From Nymphaea colorata (lineage: Eukaryota > Streptophyta > Magnoliopsida > Nymphaeales > Nymphaeaceae): a DNA stretch of 64,000 nt. The notes beneath the pieces are model-generated. The model worked only from the letters and a program-made list of their open reading frames with translations, made no database searches and had not been told where the DNA came from. Position numbers and translations under genes: made by a program. Below, one piece after another: positions 1 through 13,456 of this stretch (the stretch's first letter is position 1; each line of letters opens with the position of its first letter). Location: the NCBI RefSeq assembly GCF_008831285.2, contig NC_045148.1, forward strand, positions 5,146,001 to 5,210,000, given 5' to 3'.

Positions 1-599
1 TAATTCATGGGTTAAAAGAACTTGCTCTTGAATGATGCATTTGCGGACATCTGTACATTTGTCCCTTTCAATTACTATAATCATAATGTCAATCAAAATA
101 GGCTGCTTTGTATACACAAAAAATCCCATTTCTAAGGAATTCTTATTCCAAAAGACCTCGAGGGAGTTGGTAGAGAGGGAATAATTGGACACAATGCCGA
201 ATGGATGAGTTCAGTCTAGGGTGTGCTTTTGTAGGAATGTAGGGATTTGGTAAACCCTATAGATGCAGTTAGATGGCTACTTCTTGATAAGCCTCCCCAA
301 AAGTTTCCATTCACAAAAATGGTGGTAAAAGGCACAATGTTTGATCTTGGTGAGTTGAAGAGATTGCATGTATGGATTGTAGATAGAAGGCCTTGGGTTG
401 TGCTTACACTGAAGGAGTTGAAGGAGATAAAAGCCCTTTCAGATCTGTTGTGATTGGTTGTCTGGATGGGGACTCCATCATGAAAAGTATGGGCTTCTTC
501 ATTGTGATCCAATTGCAAATATTATGGAGAGATATCAAGTTGTTCTTAGAAAAGGAGGCTTTCTTGGTATATGTTAATGGAGAGGAAGAACTTTAGTCA
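1..599. other. Non-genic left edge
   Basis: No gene could be supported. Short open stretches exist on both strands (for example 247-453 +), but they show no recognisable domain. They lie just upstream of a broken retroelement-like reading frame and may belong to the same decayed element. Confidence 0.4.
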
Positions 600-960
600 A
601 TTTCAAGGAGAGGAGCTTGGATGGCCAATGGTTCCCCATTGACTTATTACAAGTTAAGGAAAACATGTGTTTTCTACTTTGGATTAGGCTGTTGTCGCTT
701 GTTCCACATCTTTGGAATCATAAGATTTTGACTAGTACTGTCTAGATGCTCGGTAGTGATTCAATAGATGTTGACTTTTAGATCCGAACAGTTTCTATAA
801 TAAGGTATGGTCAAATTTGTGTGGATGTCCCTTTATATTTTAACTCTCGAATGGATGTAAATCTGAAAATTGATGGAGTTGTCAAACAGGAAGTTGTGTA
901 TGAGATTTTCAGTAAATATTGTGTTCATACCCATATTGCCAAAGGTCACAGATAGGGGAA
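600..960 (+). pseudogene. DUF4283 / zinc-knuckle relic, LINE ORF1-like
   Basis: This looks like a decayed DUF4283 domain, a module of plant non-LTR retrotransposon ORF1 proteins. Around 605-660 one frame reads RRGAWMANGSPLTYYKL, which resembles the conserved GPW...NG.PL... segment. After a frame change, the frame from about 666 reads WIRLLSLVPHLWN, then YGQICVDVPL, then KQEVVYE, and ends in a Cys/His cluster (KYCVHTHIAKGH) where the family has its zinc knuckle. At least two in-frame stops (near 748 and 780) and the frame change show that it is dead. The family is inferred from motif order and no homology search was possible. The DNA downstream to about 2,230 may be more of the same element, but I recognised nothing in it. 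Confidence 0.5.
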
Positions 961-3900
961 GGGGAATGGTGATAAGTGGGACGTTTTTGAGGATTGGCTT
1001 GGGGGTAGCGAGATTGATGGTCAAAAGTCAAGAACTACAGATGTACGTTGAGAAGAAATGAAATCAATTGAAATGTCAACATCATGAATTGGGAGGATAC
1101 AAATAGAGAAGTATCTCGTAGAATATCGTTTGCTAATCATCACAAAAGAGAGGACCACATATTTCAAGCTCTTGCCTTAGAGGAGGAGGAGGAGGAGGAG
1201 GAGGTGGTGGTTGAGATGCAACAAGATAAAGTGGGAGAAGATACTAGGGAGATACCCATGGAGTTCCTAAAGGAAATCCAAAGGCTAGAAACTCGATGAG
1301 TGAAAGGAATTGAATACCAACGTCATTGTCTAAGAGGAAGGAGGCAACATGCCAGGTGGAGATGAGCGAAGATGAGGTTGATGTGTCAAACCAGGCTCAG
1401 GTAGGATGAAAACTTCTTTTACCTTTATTGGTGAATCTGATAATCTTTTACTGTGTGCATCTAGTTCCATTTTGAAGATTGATTTCTATAATATGGAGAG
1501 AAGGGGACTTGCCACAGAGGTTTTCTAGACATTGTTTGGGAAGTTATTTGGGAGAAAACAATGACTAATGAGTGATTCAAATGGCTGATGGGAATAGGTT
1601 GATGTTATTTCAGAGGTGGTTAATTTTCTTAAACATGGTACTAATAAGATGGGGAGGGTGAGTGACCCTTACAATAGGAAGGTGAGTACAAAGCATAATG
1701 GAGCTCTCTCTGATATCACTAATGACTCTCATATTGGGAAGGAAGTAGCATAGATTTGGTGGAGATGAAGAAAAGATGTCAGAGAGTGAAGAGATTAAGT
1801 TGGGGAATGTCGGCATGATTCTATTGGTTGGGCAGATAACATGGTGTTATTGATTGTTGATTTCTTTTATTGTTTTTCATGCGATTATTATATTTGGAGA
1901 ATGGCCCAAGTAAATCAGCTTGTTCAGTTGTTTCTTTTGGATTCACTTATGAACCAAAAGAAATTTGAATGATGGGGTAGAGTCCAAAGGTGATGGGCTT
2001 GCGATGCAATATTGATTTGAAATCACATTGATGAGAGGATCTTGTTGGTTGAGGTCCTTCATAAATCTTAGTAAGGATAGTTGGTTTTCCTATATTTTGG
2101 GTTTTGGCAAGTGCTGCTCCAAACAATACCAATTTCATTTCATGGCTTTCCACGTGTACTTGCAAGTAATTGAGGGTGAGGAGCAGGTTTTTACATGTAG
2201 TTGCCATCTTGGTCTAGGATATTAATTTGCTTTGTTCAGCAAGAGAGATTTGAATTATATGGTGGGACATCATAACAAATCTAGCAGACTTTCAAATGTG
2301 AAAGATTGCAAGGACTTTAAAAGCTTTTTAAATGCTGATAGTTGGACTTTAATAAATGAACCAAAATGCTCCATGACTTAGTCCAATCACAAGTGATAAG
2401 GTTATATGTAGATTGAATCAGTATTAATAAATCATATTTGGTGGCAAAGGCAGACATTCATATTCAACCTACAGGCGATCAAAGCTATCTGATCCTAGCA
2501 CCTTGCTCCCAACATTACAAAAAATGTCTATTACTGATAGCCAAAAATGTTAATAATTAGAATCGTTTAGTTGTTTTGTGATATACTAATTAAACATATT
2601 TTGAAAATCATGGAATTGGGACTCGAGCATGTAAAATTTATCCTTTAGTACAACATTTTTTTCTTCTAGGGTATGTATCTTGCTCATGGTAGAGGAGGAA
2701 CCAAACTGAGAATGACTGGCACAAATCCCCGTCATCTATACTCGACCATGTCTCTCTTCTCCTATCATTTTGGAGTATATATCATTACTTCTATGTATAT
2801 CTTGTGTCCATTTAGGCAATGTTTGAAGTTGTTCTTTTAGTTGATCATACAAAATAAAGTAATATATATTATGAATTCTCATTATATATCATCAATCCGC
2901 AGCTGCTAAGATAAAAGAATGTAATTATTACATTATTGGTTTTTGGTTTGATTATTTTAAATTCCTAGTAATTCTAGTAGTAATGAACAACTCAGCATGT
3001 GATAGCTACTCTGAACTTTCTCTAAACTATACATTGGAAGAAATGTTATAAGTTTATATATTCAGCCATAGAATACATTAATCATAAAAATGTGCAAAAC
3101 TCTGTATTGTCTGTTGCATGAAGATATTTATGTTTTGCACGTGCTTGTATATATATATATATATATATATAATCTATTCATACCTTGGACTTATCTTTGC
3201 CAAAGTAATTTTTTATTGACTCTCAATGGTCTTGTGAAATGTTATATTTGCTTATGAGCTTTTTAACTCTTGCATCAATTTGAGGACTTGTAGGTAGCTT
3301 GAACATTTTCTATATTCATGCCTTTAATACCTCTATAGGTGTATATTCATGTGTCACCCACTTCTACATAGATGTTGTATGTTCGAGTGGGAATTTATAT
3401 TTCTCTTATTTTCATCAAATAAAGTGGATGTCAGTATATCAAATTCTATTGCACAATGTTTATGAAAATATTACCTACCTGTATACGCAACTAAAGATCT
3501 GTCTTAAAAGATGACAAAAGCTTAGAAAAATTATAATACAACAATGGCTTAACAACATGATCACGAACCTGTGTACGGATGTATGTCGTCAAATATCAGG
3601 CCTCTATTCCCATCAGCTGCCTTACGAGTTCATCTTGAGTTTATGCTTCAAGCCGTTTCTCAAATTGGCTCTTGCTAAAGCTCGAGTGATCCCCCATGTA
3701 TTTCTATCTGAAGGGTCTTTAAATAATTACATAAAGTTAATAAATGTTAATAGCAATATGTTGATAGATTAAACATCTTTGAATATAAACTTATTCATTA
3801 CCATAAGAAGGACATGAATCACATGTTTGATCTTTGCAATCTACATCTTCTTCCTCCATGGTTTCATTTTCTTCATTAGTCTCATTGTCAGTCTTATATG

Positions 3901-5540
3901 TTGATGGAATATCATGTATTTTTTAATATATGTTCATCATTTGTAAGACATGTAACACATGAATGCATCAGTTTCAAACATTCAAATAAAATAATAACAA
4001 CAAATGGAAAGATATACTGAATGAACCAACAAAATTGAATTATACAATGCAAGTTAATATAAAAACATAATCATACCAGTTACTAACAAAAATTGCATAG
4101 TTATCATCCCTAACCTGTTCAATGACATGATTGACAATGTCATACATCTATATCACATTCTGTGATCTGTCTCAGTATGTTGCATAAGTCTCTACATTTT
4201 GTTTTGATGGCAACATGCTAATGGTTGTTTATCAAATCCTCTACATAAAATATTTGTCAGCACTGAAACACTAACGCAAAAGTTTTGTCCTTTATACATC
4301 TCAAACTGAGGTTAACATAGGTGAATCTAAATTGATAAACTTTAATGTCCCTTTGACATGCACTTAAGACATCATCTATTCACATGTGAATATTAGACAC
4401 TTTAGTCTCTCACATTAACTAACCTCCATGATATTAGTGATGTATCCATAGCACTCAACTTCACTAAAATAAATATAGTAAATGGGACCAAAGAGGTTGC
4501 AAGGAGAGGCCTGTTTCAATTCTTTCTTAATATTTGTTATACAAATATAATATTTGTAATAAACATGTATAAAAATATAGCAAAAATAATTATGCATTAT
4601 ATTATATACATTATCAGGCCGAGTCAACCCAGACCAACTGAAGGCCTTATTTTACGGTTCGGGCTGTGTGTCAGAAAGGCGGCGGCTGGGTACCCCCGCC
4701 AACTCTCTCTTATTCACTGTCCAAACTTTCTGGAAATGTCAATAAAAATATGACAGAGCTATCTCGAATTTTTATCATCAATCTAACATTATTTTATTGA
4801 TTAAGACTAAGTACCTACACATTTGTTCTGCGGTCCCACTATTCAGGGTCCTGTTCTGTATCTACAATTAAAGAAAAAAAAAATGTCCGATCACATTGGC
4901 ATGCGGGCGTGCCCATCTCGGCTCCAATACGTCATGTTAGCACTTTGCCGAGGCAATAAAAGAACCAATGTGGTACCGACTTTCTTTTCGAAGAAATTTT
5001 AAAAAGCACAGCTACATGTTTAACAGAAAAGACATTAGTTCCCTGTCAAGATTGGCTAAGCACGAGTCCCCATGATTAAAAGAACACCCACCTTCATATT
5101 TAACAAAAAACCAGAATTTCCCTGTCAACACGAGTCCCCATGTTAAAAAATAACCTTCTATCAATTGGATTAATTGATAAAATGAGTAGAACATCTTAAT
5201 ATAAAGAAATTTCATGTTTTTTTATTTTGTATTAGTCTTTTAATTATATTTAATAACTTAGTTTTTATTAATAACAAACTCGATTAGCTGAACAATCTTT
5301 TTATATATATTAAAAAGCTTTTCTTTTTGCTCTTTAAAAGGGCAGAATATAATCTTTCATTGACCGCAAACATAGAAAAAAACTTATATATGCTTATCGA
5401 CTAATTTTGAAAAGCAACTTAGATGTCTTTAGAACATTCAAGAAAATTAAGTGCATTTTTAATTATTGCATGCTCTTTGATGCTTTTCTTAACTTTCCTA
5501 TTTGTTTATGTAATAAACTGTTGCAAAATAATTCATTTTA
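961..5540. other. Non-genic AT-rich interval
   Basis: No supportable gene. It holds a GAG-rich (Glu-coding) stretch near 1,180-1,205, an (AT)n tract at about 3,150-3,171, and an imperfect direct repeat around 5,018-5,148 in which the phrase CACGAGTCCCCATG recurs after a run resembling TTTAACA...CCCTGTCAA. The open stretches at 3,557-3,772 and 4,415-4,753 show no domain and are treated as chance. Confidence 0.5.
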
Positions 5541-5799
5541 AACTTTTATGTTAACGTTGGAAATGGCCGACCGGGGCCAATTTATCGTGCACTCTTTGGC
5601 AAAATTTTAGCCTGCAGCACGTACACAATCTAAAGGGCCCATACCAAAAACAGGAAAGTGCCACCAACTTTGTGGCGGTGGGGGGGGAGAAACTAGTGAG
5701 GGTCGGAGGAGCGCCACCACCTTCATCCTCCATCTTTTTGTTTTTCTTTTTCTATTTTCTCGGCTCTTCCTCCGTCTTTCCCCCTCCCATTTATTTGCA

Positions 5800-5806
5800 T
5801 ATATAA
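5800..5806 (+). promoter_or_regulatory. TATA box of the H-protein gene
   Basis: The heptamer TATATAA lies about 150 bases upstream of the GDCSH start codon. The segment between is strongly pyrimidine-rich (CCCTCTCCCTCTCC type, about 5,832-5,880), as is common in 5' leaders of highly expressed plant genes. A start site about 30 bases downstream of the box would give a leader of about 120 bases. This is inferred from sequence alone. Confidence 0.65.
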
Positions 5807-5953
5807 CACGGAGAAAGGTGACCGACAGCCACCCTCCCCTCTCCCTCTCCCTCTCTCGTTCCTCTAACTCTTGCTTGTCACCATCAGCCGAGAAGAATTT
5901 GGAGGAGTAGCATCATTTTTCCCGCTTTCTTAGATTCTCTTCCTTAGCGATCA

Positions 5954-8900
5954 ATGGCTTCGACAAGAATGTGGGCCTCCAGAGCCGCTTCCTACCTCAG
6001 GCTTTCCTCCTCCCCCTCCCCTTCCTTCTTCTGCCGATCCTTCTCCTCTGGTATTCTCTCTCTCCCCCCTCTTTCTAGGTGAACCGGGACAGAGGCTGAG
6101 TGGGAAGTCCGAAGTTCTCTCTCTCAATATGAGGCTTGAACACTAGGATTGGTTGTTACGAGGAAAAGATATGCCTTCTGATCTCGTTATCGTGATCTGT
6201 GTAGCTCCCAGATCTTGTGTGATCTTCTGTTGCCTTGGCTATCTTAACGATCTAGCGTTTTATAGAGATCTGCGGTCGTGTTTGATCGGATCACTGTGTT
6301 GTTTGTGGTTAAGCGTTTGTTTTGACCATTGAGCATTGTCCTGCTGCAGAACAGAGTGACCTTAAAAATGAAGATCTCTTTCTTTCCTTCATTGAATCCG
6401 TCAATTTAGAACGGTTTACGATGCTGTCAAGAGCTCTGTTATGACTCTGAATGTCGAGATTTTTTAGATTAAAGGTTTATGAAATTATGGCTGGTCTTCT
6501 TGGTCTTCCGGAGTATTTATTATCCGTTCATTGATGAAATTCCTTTTCTTTTCTTCTATTGTTGCCAAGTGATCTATATGTAAGTTGTATGGACGACCGC
6601 CAGAGCTGGTATGAAGTATTCGGGTTGCTCAAATATCAACCTATTCCTTTTCTTACTTTCTTAACTTTGTTCTGCGTGTTTGTGTTTATAAATTTCTGAT
6701 TAAGGGGCATTATGTTTCCGTGGGATGAAACTTTACGTTGCCATCTTGCAGTCGTGAAGGATTTAATGTATGCTGACTCTCATGAGTGGGTCAAAATTGA
6801 TGGCGGTTTGGCTACTGTGGGAATAACTGACCACGCTCAGGTTATTGATTTTTCTGTTATTTCATTTCATTGATATCTTTCCTAGTGTATCTATGACATT
6901 AGAAATGATGATTTTTACCAATATATTGTCATTTGTTTGAAAATTTACTTTGGCATTTAATAGTCAAGTACATTTAGTGCTCTCTGTCGAATTCATTTGT
7001 CCTGAATCAATTAACTGTGTCGAAGCTACTGGTAGTGACTTAGATTATCTGGGTTGTTGTTGTTCAGCACAACTAACCATTTTTGGTTTCTAATTCTCAT
7101 AGAGTAAAAAATGTATCATGTCAAAATTAGTCAAGTTTACTGCTTGCAATGCTGTCAGGCAAGGTTGTGCTAGTTCCTGATGACACACGTTGCATGCTTT
7201 GCTCTGCTTTCATGTTCTAGTGGCTTTTTGTCGTTCTTAACAAAAGCAATTTTTATAAAGCTTTTATTTCTATTTTATACACGACAAAAAATCTATAGCA
7301 AAGCTGTAAAAAGACTTGATTTTTCTCCAGATTCAGTTCTTCAGCTTCCTTTTCATGGTCTCTGAGATTTACTCAGTTCTTATGGCTGTTGTGCGTAAAC
7401 ACGTGTACTTACCTGGATTGGTCTAAAAGCAAGAGCCTTTTCAGAGCTTGGAATAGTTAGTAAACCATAAGAGAAACGTGAAAAGTGGAGCAAGTTGAAA
7501 GCCCAAGACAGCATTTTGGGATATGAAGACTTTGTAAGTATAAGTAGATGGAAGGACCTTATATAAGCAATGGAATCGACCATTTTTCATCATAATAGTA
7601 TTCTTACTCTTGTCTTTAGCTTGTCGTGATCTCTAAACTTCTATTTCCTTTCAATTATAAGTACATGGAAGGACCTTATACCATGAAGCAACGGAATCGA
7701 CAATTTTTTCATCATAATAGTTTTCTTACTTGTCTTCAGCTTGTCGTGGTCTCTAAACTTCTACTTCCTTCAGTAATACTTGCTAGGCCTTATAAAAGCA
7801 GTATCCAGTTATTCTGTTTGAATCTTTGAGGGACAAGATAAGCCACTTTAGATAGTATTCCTTTTCTCCATTCACTGCTTTGGCATCAAAGTTCCAGTTC
7901 TCTTTTTAATCTGTGATGTGATCTCGCAGGAGGTGGTTCATTTAGCTTGTGTTATGATCAGCTCAAATTTGTCATCTCATGTATGAACTTAAAACTGTAG
8001 CGGTATTACAGGTTTTTGTGTGGATGCATGCATGCATTTGCATCTTTTCTAGCATTAGGGTGACATGCAGTAATGAAGTAGTGTGCAAGAGCATAGCTTC
8101 CCAATCTGAATCCCAAATCAAACACAACAGAAGCCTAAAGCTGTATAGAAGCAGCAACCAGGGAGAGACTGCACATTTTACACTGCCTTTAAGCAATCGA
8201 TGTAACTGAACCTCGAACGATATAGTTGGCATCTTGTGGAGTTATTGTTTCGTTTTAAAGATAGCAATTGCTATATGACTGATCCTAGTAACTCATGACT
8301 TTCCAAATTTTTCTAATATGCTACATTTTGTCCTTCATTTCAGGATCACTTGGGTGATGTTGTGTATGTTGAACTGCCTGAAGTTGGTGCTACTGTAAAA
8401 CAAGGAGGTAGCTTTGGTGCTGTTGAAAGTGTCAAGGCAACTAGTGACATCAACTCTCCTGTTTCAGGGAAAGTAGTGGCAGTTAACGAAGATCTTGGCA
8501 GCTCTCCAGGTTTGGTAAGTTATCCACTTGTGGCTGTTTACTATGGACTTGTCTGGTTTGGCTCAAAAAAGATAGAAGGTTGTCAGCAGGAATTGTTTTA
8601 CTTCCTAGTTTTATTCAAAGTATGCAGCTTTTCTAGGTGTGGCGGTTCGATGCTAATTGGTGGAATTAGGTTGATTCATTGTCACAAATATCGTTTCTGG
8701 GTTTTAAATGGCAAAGTTTTTCTATCTCGGGAAAATCTCAGCATGTTTTTAAAACTTTAAAAAAAAAAAAAACTGAAAACAAAATGCTAAAAATGCGAAA
8801 GTAAAATGCAGTAATATGAAATGACAAAAAATGCCAAAAAAGTGAAAATGAGTTTTTGTTTGTATTTTTTGGCATATTGTTCATTTTGAAAACTGCTTTT

Positions 8901-9743
8901 GTTTTTCGGCTGACCTATTTTTGAAGTATAAAATGGATTTTTTTAAAAAAAAAAGTGGGCACTTTTATGACAAATGGGCTGATTGCTGGCTTGGCTTTAG
9001 AACTAATGGTTTATCTGCAAAAATTCAGACGATTTTAACCAATTTAATGTATCATGGTTCATATGGTACCAATGTATAACATACCACACAGGTTGGCAAG
9101 GCAAATTTCATGTTTCGTATGATATTAGTGGCCATGAATCAAGGGCATTGCACGGATTACAAATTCCAAAACTGCTTTTATTTTTTGATTGCCTTTATGC
9201 TTATGTTTTGTCTTTTTATGTTATGTTTTTTGTATAGTTTTTTGGCATGCAAGAGACCATCGTCCTGCAATGGTTCAATTGAAGCAGGCCTGCGGTTGGC
9301 CTTCTTTTCCCTCATAAGGACATCCATGTGAAATAACTATGCATGAGACACTATTATCAAAAAAAAATGGAAAAGCCAGTAATTTCGATTGGTACTGTTG
9401 CAGTTCTTAAATCACATAGGCAAGATTATTTACCAACAAACAAGCAATATATGTACTTGTGCCAACATACTGGTGAATGGTCAGACAATGGAAAAGCCAG
9501 TAATGCAAATTTGTTAAAATCACTTTCTATCTCTTGACCTTATAAAATGAGTTTCTATGCAGAGATATCATTCAACGTGCATGTTCTTTCAACTTTATTC
9601 TGTAATGCAGCATTTTTTATGCATTTATTGTGCAAAACATTGTAATATTGTTACAGAAAAGTGGACCAACTGCATATGTGCATGTTTTCAGAGCTTGGTA
9701 TAAAGCAGTCCTTTTTCTTGAAGGTGCCAAAAACTCTACAAAC

Positions 9744-9782
<39 letters not shown>

Positions 9783-10413
9783 AATTATGCACTTTATGGT
9801 TGTGCAACTACAACCAAGTTGAATGAAAACTTGAAAGCTTTTTATTTCTGAGAGAGAAGCTGGAGCTGAGGCCCAAAAGGGTTGGTGCAGTAGGGTTGCG
9901 CAGTTGTCAGACAGACAGTTGCAGCTGGAGTCGCACACACGTCAACTCCTTGCACAAGCCAAAGCCAATGTGCATCTCCTGAGGTTGGGAATGTTCACCT
10001 TGAGGGTTTTATAGCTGCTCCCACAAAGGTTTAGTTTTTGGTAATTTCAAAAAAGAAAACAAAGCAAAAAAGGGCGTACTTACCATATTAAACCGCTCAA
10101 ATGCTAATCTCGACATCTCAATTCAACCTCCTGGCTGGTGGTTGGTGTCGGAGGATATTTGGAACCTTAACGAGCTTAATGCAGCAAAATGAATTTGCCC
10201 TTTTGATGGATCTATAGTTGTGGACCTGAAAGACTGATTCAATTGCTTGCAACTCATGGGATTAAGTTGTTTTCTGTGATGCAGGTTAATGCTAGTCCTT
10301 ATGACAACGGTTGGATTATAAAAGTTGAGATGAGCGACCAAGATGAGCTGAAATCCTTGATGAATTCAGATAAATATACGAAGTTCTGTGAAGAAGAAGA
10401 TGCCAACCATTAG
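5954..10413 (+). CDS. GDCSH: Glycine cleavage system H protein, mitochondrial
   Basis: The lipoyl-carrying H protein of the mitochondrial glycine decarboxylase complex shuttles the aminomethyl group between the P, T and L proteins during photorespiration and one-carbon metabolism. Four exons, 5954-6050, 6752-6840, 8344-8514 and 10285-10413, all have GT-AG borders and join to 161 residues, the usual plant length. Residues 1 to about 32 are rich in Ser, Arg and aliphatic residues and lack acidic residues, as in a mitochondrial transit peptide. The mature domain begins near [15 protein letters not shown]. The lipoylation motif is [13 protein letters not shown] with the acceptor Lys at about residue 93. 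The C-terminus [12 protein letters not shown] is typical of plants. The start is the first ATG after the pyrimidine-rich leader. No lesion was seen. Intron 2 (1.5 kb) contains a tandem duplication. The neighbour SCI1 gene converges on it. Confidence 0.96.
7540..7772. repeat. Tandem duplication of about 117 bp in GDCSH intron 2
   Basis: Two imperfect units (about 7540-7656 and 7657-7772) both run from ATAAGTA-ATGGAAGGACC through AATCGAC, CATCATAATAGT and GCTTGTCGTG to CTCTAAACTTCTA. They differ by point changes and small indels, so the duplication is not very recent. It lies wholly within intron 2. Confidence 0.85.
9748..9779. repeat. (GA)n microsatellite in GDCSH intron 3
   Basis: A run of AG dinucleotides about 32 bases long. 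It lies within the 1.77-kb third intron of the H-protein gene. Confidence 0.95.
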
Positions 10414-12227
10414 ATGTATGGTCATTCAATAAATGCCAACATGTTTGTCTGTGCTGCCAATTAAAATCCTCAAGCCAATAAGTTGGGGATAGCTGCTTCA
10501 TGTTGCGGTAGAAATGCTCTAAGAGAACTGTACTCGGATTGTTGAGATTCACTTTCTTTGATGAAAGCTTTGCACTTTTTGTATCAATTTACCATACTGA
10601 TGCAATTTTTCGATGGGTACATTTCGAATAGAGTATTTAGCTGGCGGCATTATTATGTGATTGAGGAGATAATACATCTAGGAAAAGAGAACACATGCGC
10701 CAAGGTTTTCCCTCCGAAGGCACAGTCAAAGGTGAGGTTAAGGTATTAGCATTATTCTCTCATGTTTTCTTAGACTATCTATATCTTTTTTGTCTAATGA
10801 CAGGAAATTACAAGCTGCTCGCTTGATAGAATCCTTGCAGTATTGTACCGCAGCTATATTATTTTGTAAAGCAATGCGGAAGATTGGCTTCCATGGCCAA
10901 GCATTGAATCCTACGTTGACATTATTATTAATTTCTAGAAAGGCAATGGTACAGCCAAAATCAACTCCTTGTAAGTCGCTGGCAGCTGTCTTTGATTTGC
11001 TGTTCAGACAAATACGGTACTTGCGCTGCTAGATATTAATCCACAGCTGCATCTTTTAGGGGGGTATTTGGCAATGGGAACAATTTGTAGGACAGATTCA
11101 TGGAATAGTGTTGGTCTTCCAGTTGACAGGCGCCTCCTTAGCCCATGCAATAACGCCTACTAAATAACAATATATAGGGGCTATGTATCCCTTTTCCATG
11201 CAGATTTCTGTTCAGGCGGACTTGGAACCTGCGCAAGTTGCTATGAAAACAGTGTTTGGGAGTGGACGATAAATGCTAATTTGTAAGGATGCTTTCAGAT
11301 CCTGGAGCACTGCCGATCTTGCAGATTCCATGGTGATCTGCTAACTGAGGTTCTGATGGACAAATGTGACCCTAATCATGTCTACCATGTAATAGAAATA
11401 GCGTCCAAGATGCTTTTCGAGGAGCCTTTCAGTGGCTGTGGCAGACGCAGTCAATCTACATGGGGGTTGTCAATAAATTCAATTTAAATCCTATATCCAA
11501 TTGAACCTTATAGAAAAATGAGGATTGAGGAAAAATTTGATGTTGATTAAGGATTCAGATCAGATTCAGACATAAAGAAACAACATCGGATCGGATTCAG
11601 ACTTCGTTTTAGTTTTAATTAAATATTGATCGGATTTGGATTTGGATCTATAGTTTTAAACATGTATCATATTTTCAATAACTATAATATGGTTTGGGTT
11701 TGGTTTAAAAATCGGATTCAGATGTGAATATTAATCTGAAGATCGGATTCAGGTTATGAATTCGAATTTCCAATTCAGATATGATACAGATTTTTCTTCA
11801 CCCGAATTTGAATCCAGATATCTGAAAAACTAAATCTAGTAAAGTATACAGCTTATTTGAATATGATCCAATGGCATCCCTGAATCTACAAGCAGATTAT
11901 CCCTTCCCAGTGCTTGGTGAACCTGCTTCCATTATTCAGCATGTAAGGCTTAGCAAAGAACCTGATAGGTTGAAATGGGTACAGGGAAGTAAATATATTA
12001 TATCAGCAACGAAAGGCGGTATAGGAAAGGCATAAATACCCTGTTCAAGGATGGTAGCCTATCTGCAAAATGCACGGCCATGGTTATACTCAGCAGGGAT
12101 GTCAATGGTTTGGGTGCAGTCCATAGTTTGATCCACATCCAAATAACCAGATAAGATGATGGCTAACAATTTGGATCCGACCCCTTCAAGTGGAGGCTAC
12201 TACTTCGTTTTGCGATCTCTTTGGAAT
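10414..12227. other. GDCSH 3' flank and intergenic DNA
   Basis: The first part should hold the 3' UTR of GDCSH, but no polyadenylation signal could be assigned with confidence. From about 11,480 to 11,840 the sequence is a decayed run of phrases like GGATTCAGAT and CGGATTTGGAT on both strands, similar in style to tracts at 41,160-41,620 and 44,700-44,960. No gene is seen. Confidence 0.5.
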
Positions 12228-12574
12228 AAATTGGGATGATAATTCTATGTTACGCTGGAAAATGTGGTATTCCCCTATAGCGTTTGAACTTTAATTCAAA
12301 TTTTAGGAAAGGTTTCCGCGAGAAACAGACATGGAATAAATGTGCTGGACCTTTTTAACAGGTTCTAAAACTTTAATACCGATAATAAAGTTCCACCGAA
12401 ATTGGGATGATAATTTTAGGTTACACTTGAAAATGTGGTATTCCACTGTAGCGGTTAAACTTTTTTAATTCAAAGTTTATGAAAAGTTTCTGCGAGAAAC
12501 AAACATGGAATAAATGTGCTGGGCCTTTTTAATAGGTTCTAAAACTTTAGTACGGGGAATAAAGGTCCACGTAA
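12228..12574. repeat. Tandem duplication, 171-bp period
   Basis: Two units (12228-12398 and 12399 to about 12574) share AAATTGGGATGATAATT, AAAATGTGGTATTCC, GCGAGAAAC and ATGGAATAAATGTGCTGG in the same order and spacing. They are imperfect copies with no coding potential. Confidence 0.88.
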
Positions 12575-12592
12575 ATGTTTGGAACTTCAAGC

Positions 12593-12700
12593 CCAGCAAC
12601 ATTTTTTTTACTGTTGCTTTTCATCCCTTTTTGTACTTTGAAACTTTAAAACCAGCAACATTTTTTTACTGTTGCTTTTCATCCCTTTTTGTACTTCAAG
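12593..12700. repeat. Tandem duplication of about 58 bp
   Basis: CCAGCAACATTTTTTT-ACTGTTGC followed by TTTTCATCCCTTTTTGTACTT occurs twice in a row, directly downstream of the 171-bp duplication. The units are nearly identical and differ mainly in T-run length. Confidence 0.85.
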
Positions 12701-12719
12701 AAAACTTCAAACATGGAAC

Positions 12720-13373
12720 TAAAATGCCTTGAACAATTCCGGGTCATCACACAAGATGGTGTATGTGAGGACAGGAACTTTTGTTCCACCTGAAAAACAT
12801 CCGGTATTAAATACCCAGCCTTGCCCGCGTACTTAATACCACGTTTTTAAACGTTAAATACCACATTCAAACATTAAGGAATGGCGACCTCAAGATAAGG
12901 ATTGGAAATTGAACAAGGAAATTTGGATGACTGCACGTAGATATTGCCAAACTGGCGCTTTTGTGTTTCCATGAAGGTTCTGTAAATCATAATTCCCCGT
13001 TCTTTTTCTGATCATCAATAAGTAAAAGCCGGAGGGTCCAAACATTCTACATCAGCAAAACAAAGAAATCCACTTAAAAGACATTAGTCAAGTGAACCGG
13101 AAAGACATTTGCCGACTGACGTTCCAGTACGAACAGGAAGCAATGATTGACGGAGAAGGCAGAAGGTGTAGCAAGCCATGCCACTTGTGGTTTTCGTATT
13201 TACACCTGATTAACTGCGCATTCAAACTTTTTCAAAAAAAGAACTCAGCAAGCAGAGCAGAGCCATAGGAATGGCTTTATCGCACCCACCTCTCAGTATG
13301 GCTGGTAAAATACTAAAAGCAGTTGAATGGCGTTCAAGCCTGAGTTGTTCCGAGATCAAGCTCAGACAGTGAG
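12720..13373. other. Intergenic DNA between convergent genes
   Basis: I saw no gene and no clear element here. It separates the 3' sides of GDCSH and the SCI1-like gene. Confidence 0.5.
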
Positions 13374-13456
13374 GTAAACAAGCTGAGGCCCACGCTCCTC
13401 GCTTTCAAGAGTTACATTGTTCAACAGTGGTAGTAAACAAGCTGAGGCCCACGCTC
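13374..13456. repeat. 24-bp direct repeat pair
   Basis: An identical 24-mer (GTAAACAAGCTGAGGCCCAC followed by GCTC) occurs at 13374-13397 and at 13433-13456, 59 bases apart, downstream of the SCI1-like stop codon. Confidence 0.9.

Noticed and set aside
3557-3772. 71-codon plus-strand frame
   Set aside because: No recognisable motif or gene context. Treated as chance.
8350-8760. Continuous 136-codon frame over GDCSH exon 3
   Set aside because: Only the first 55 codons are exon. The rest is read-through into intron 3 after the TTTG|GTAAGT donor.
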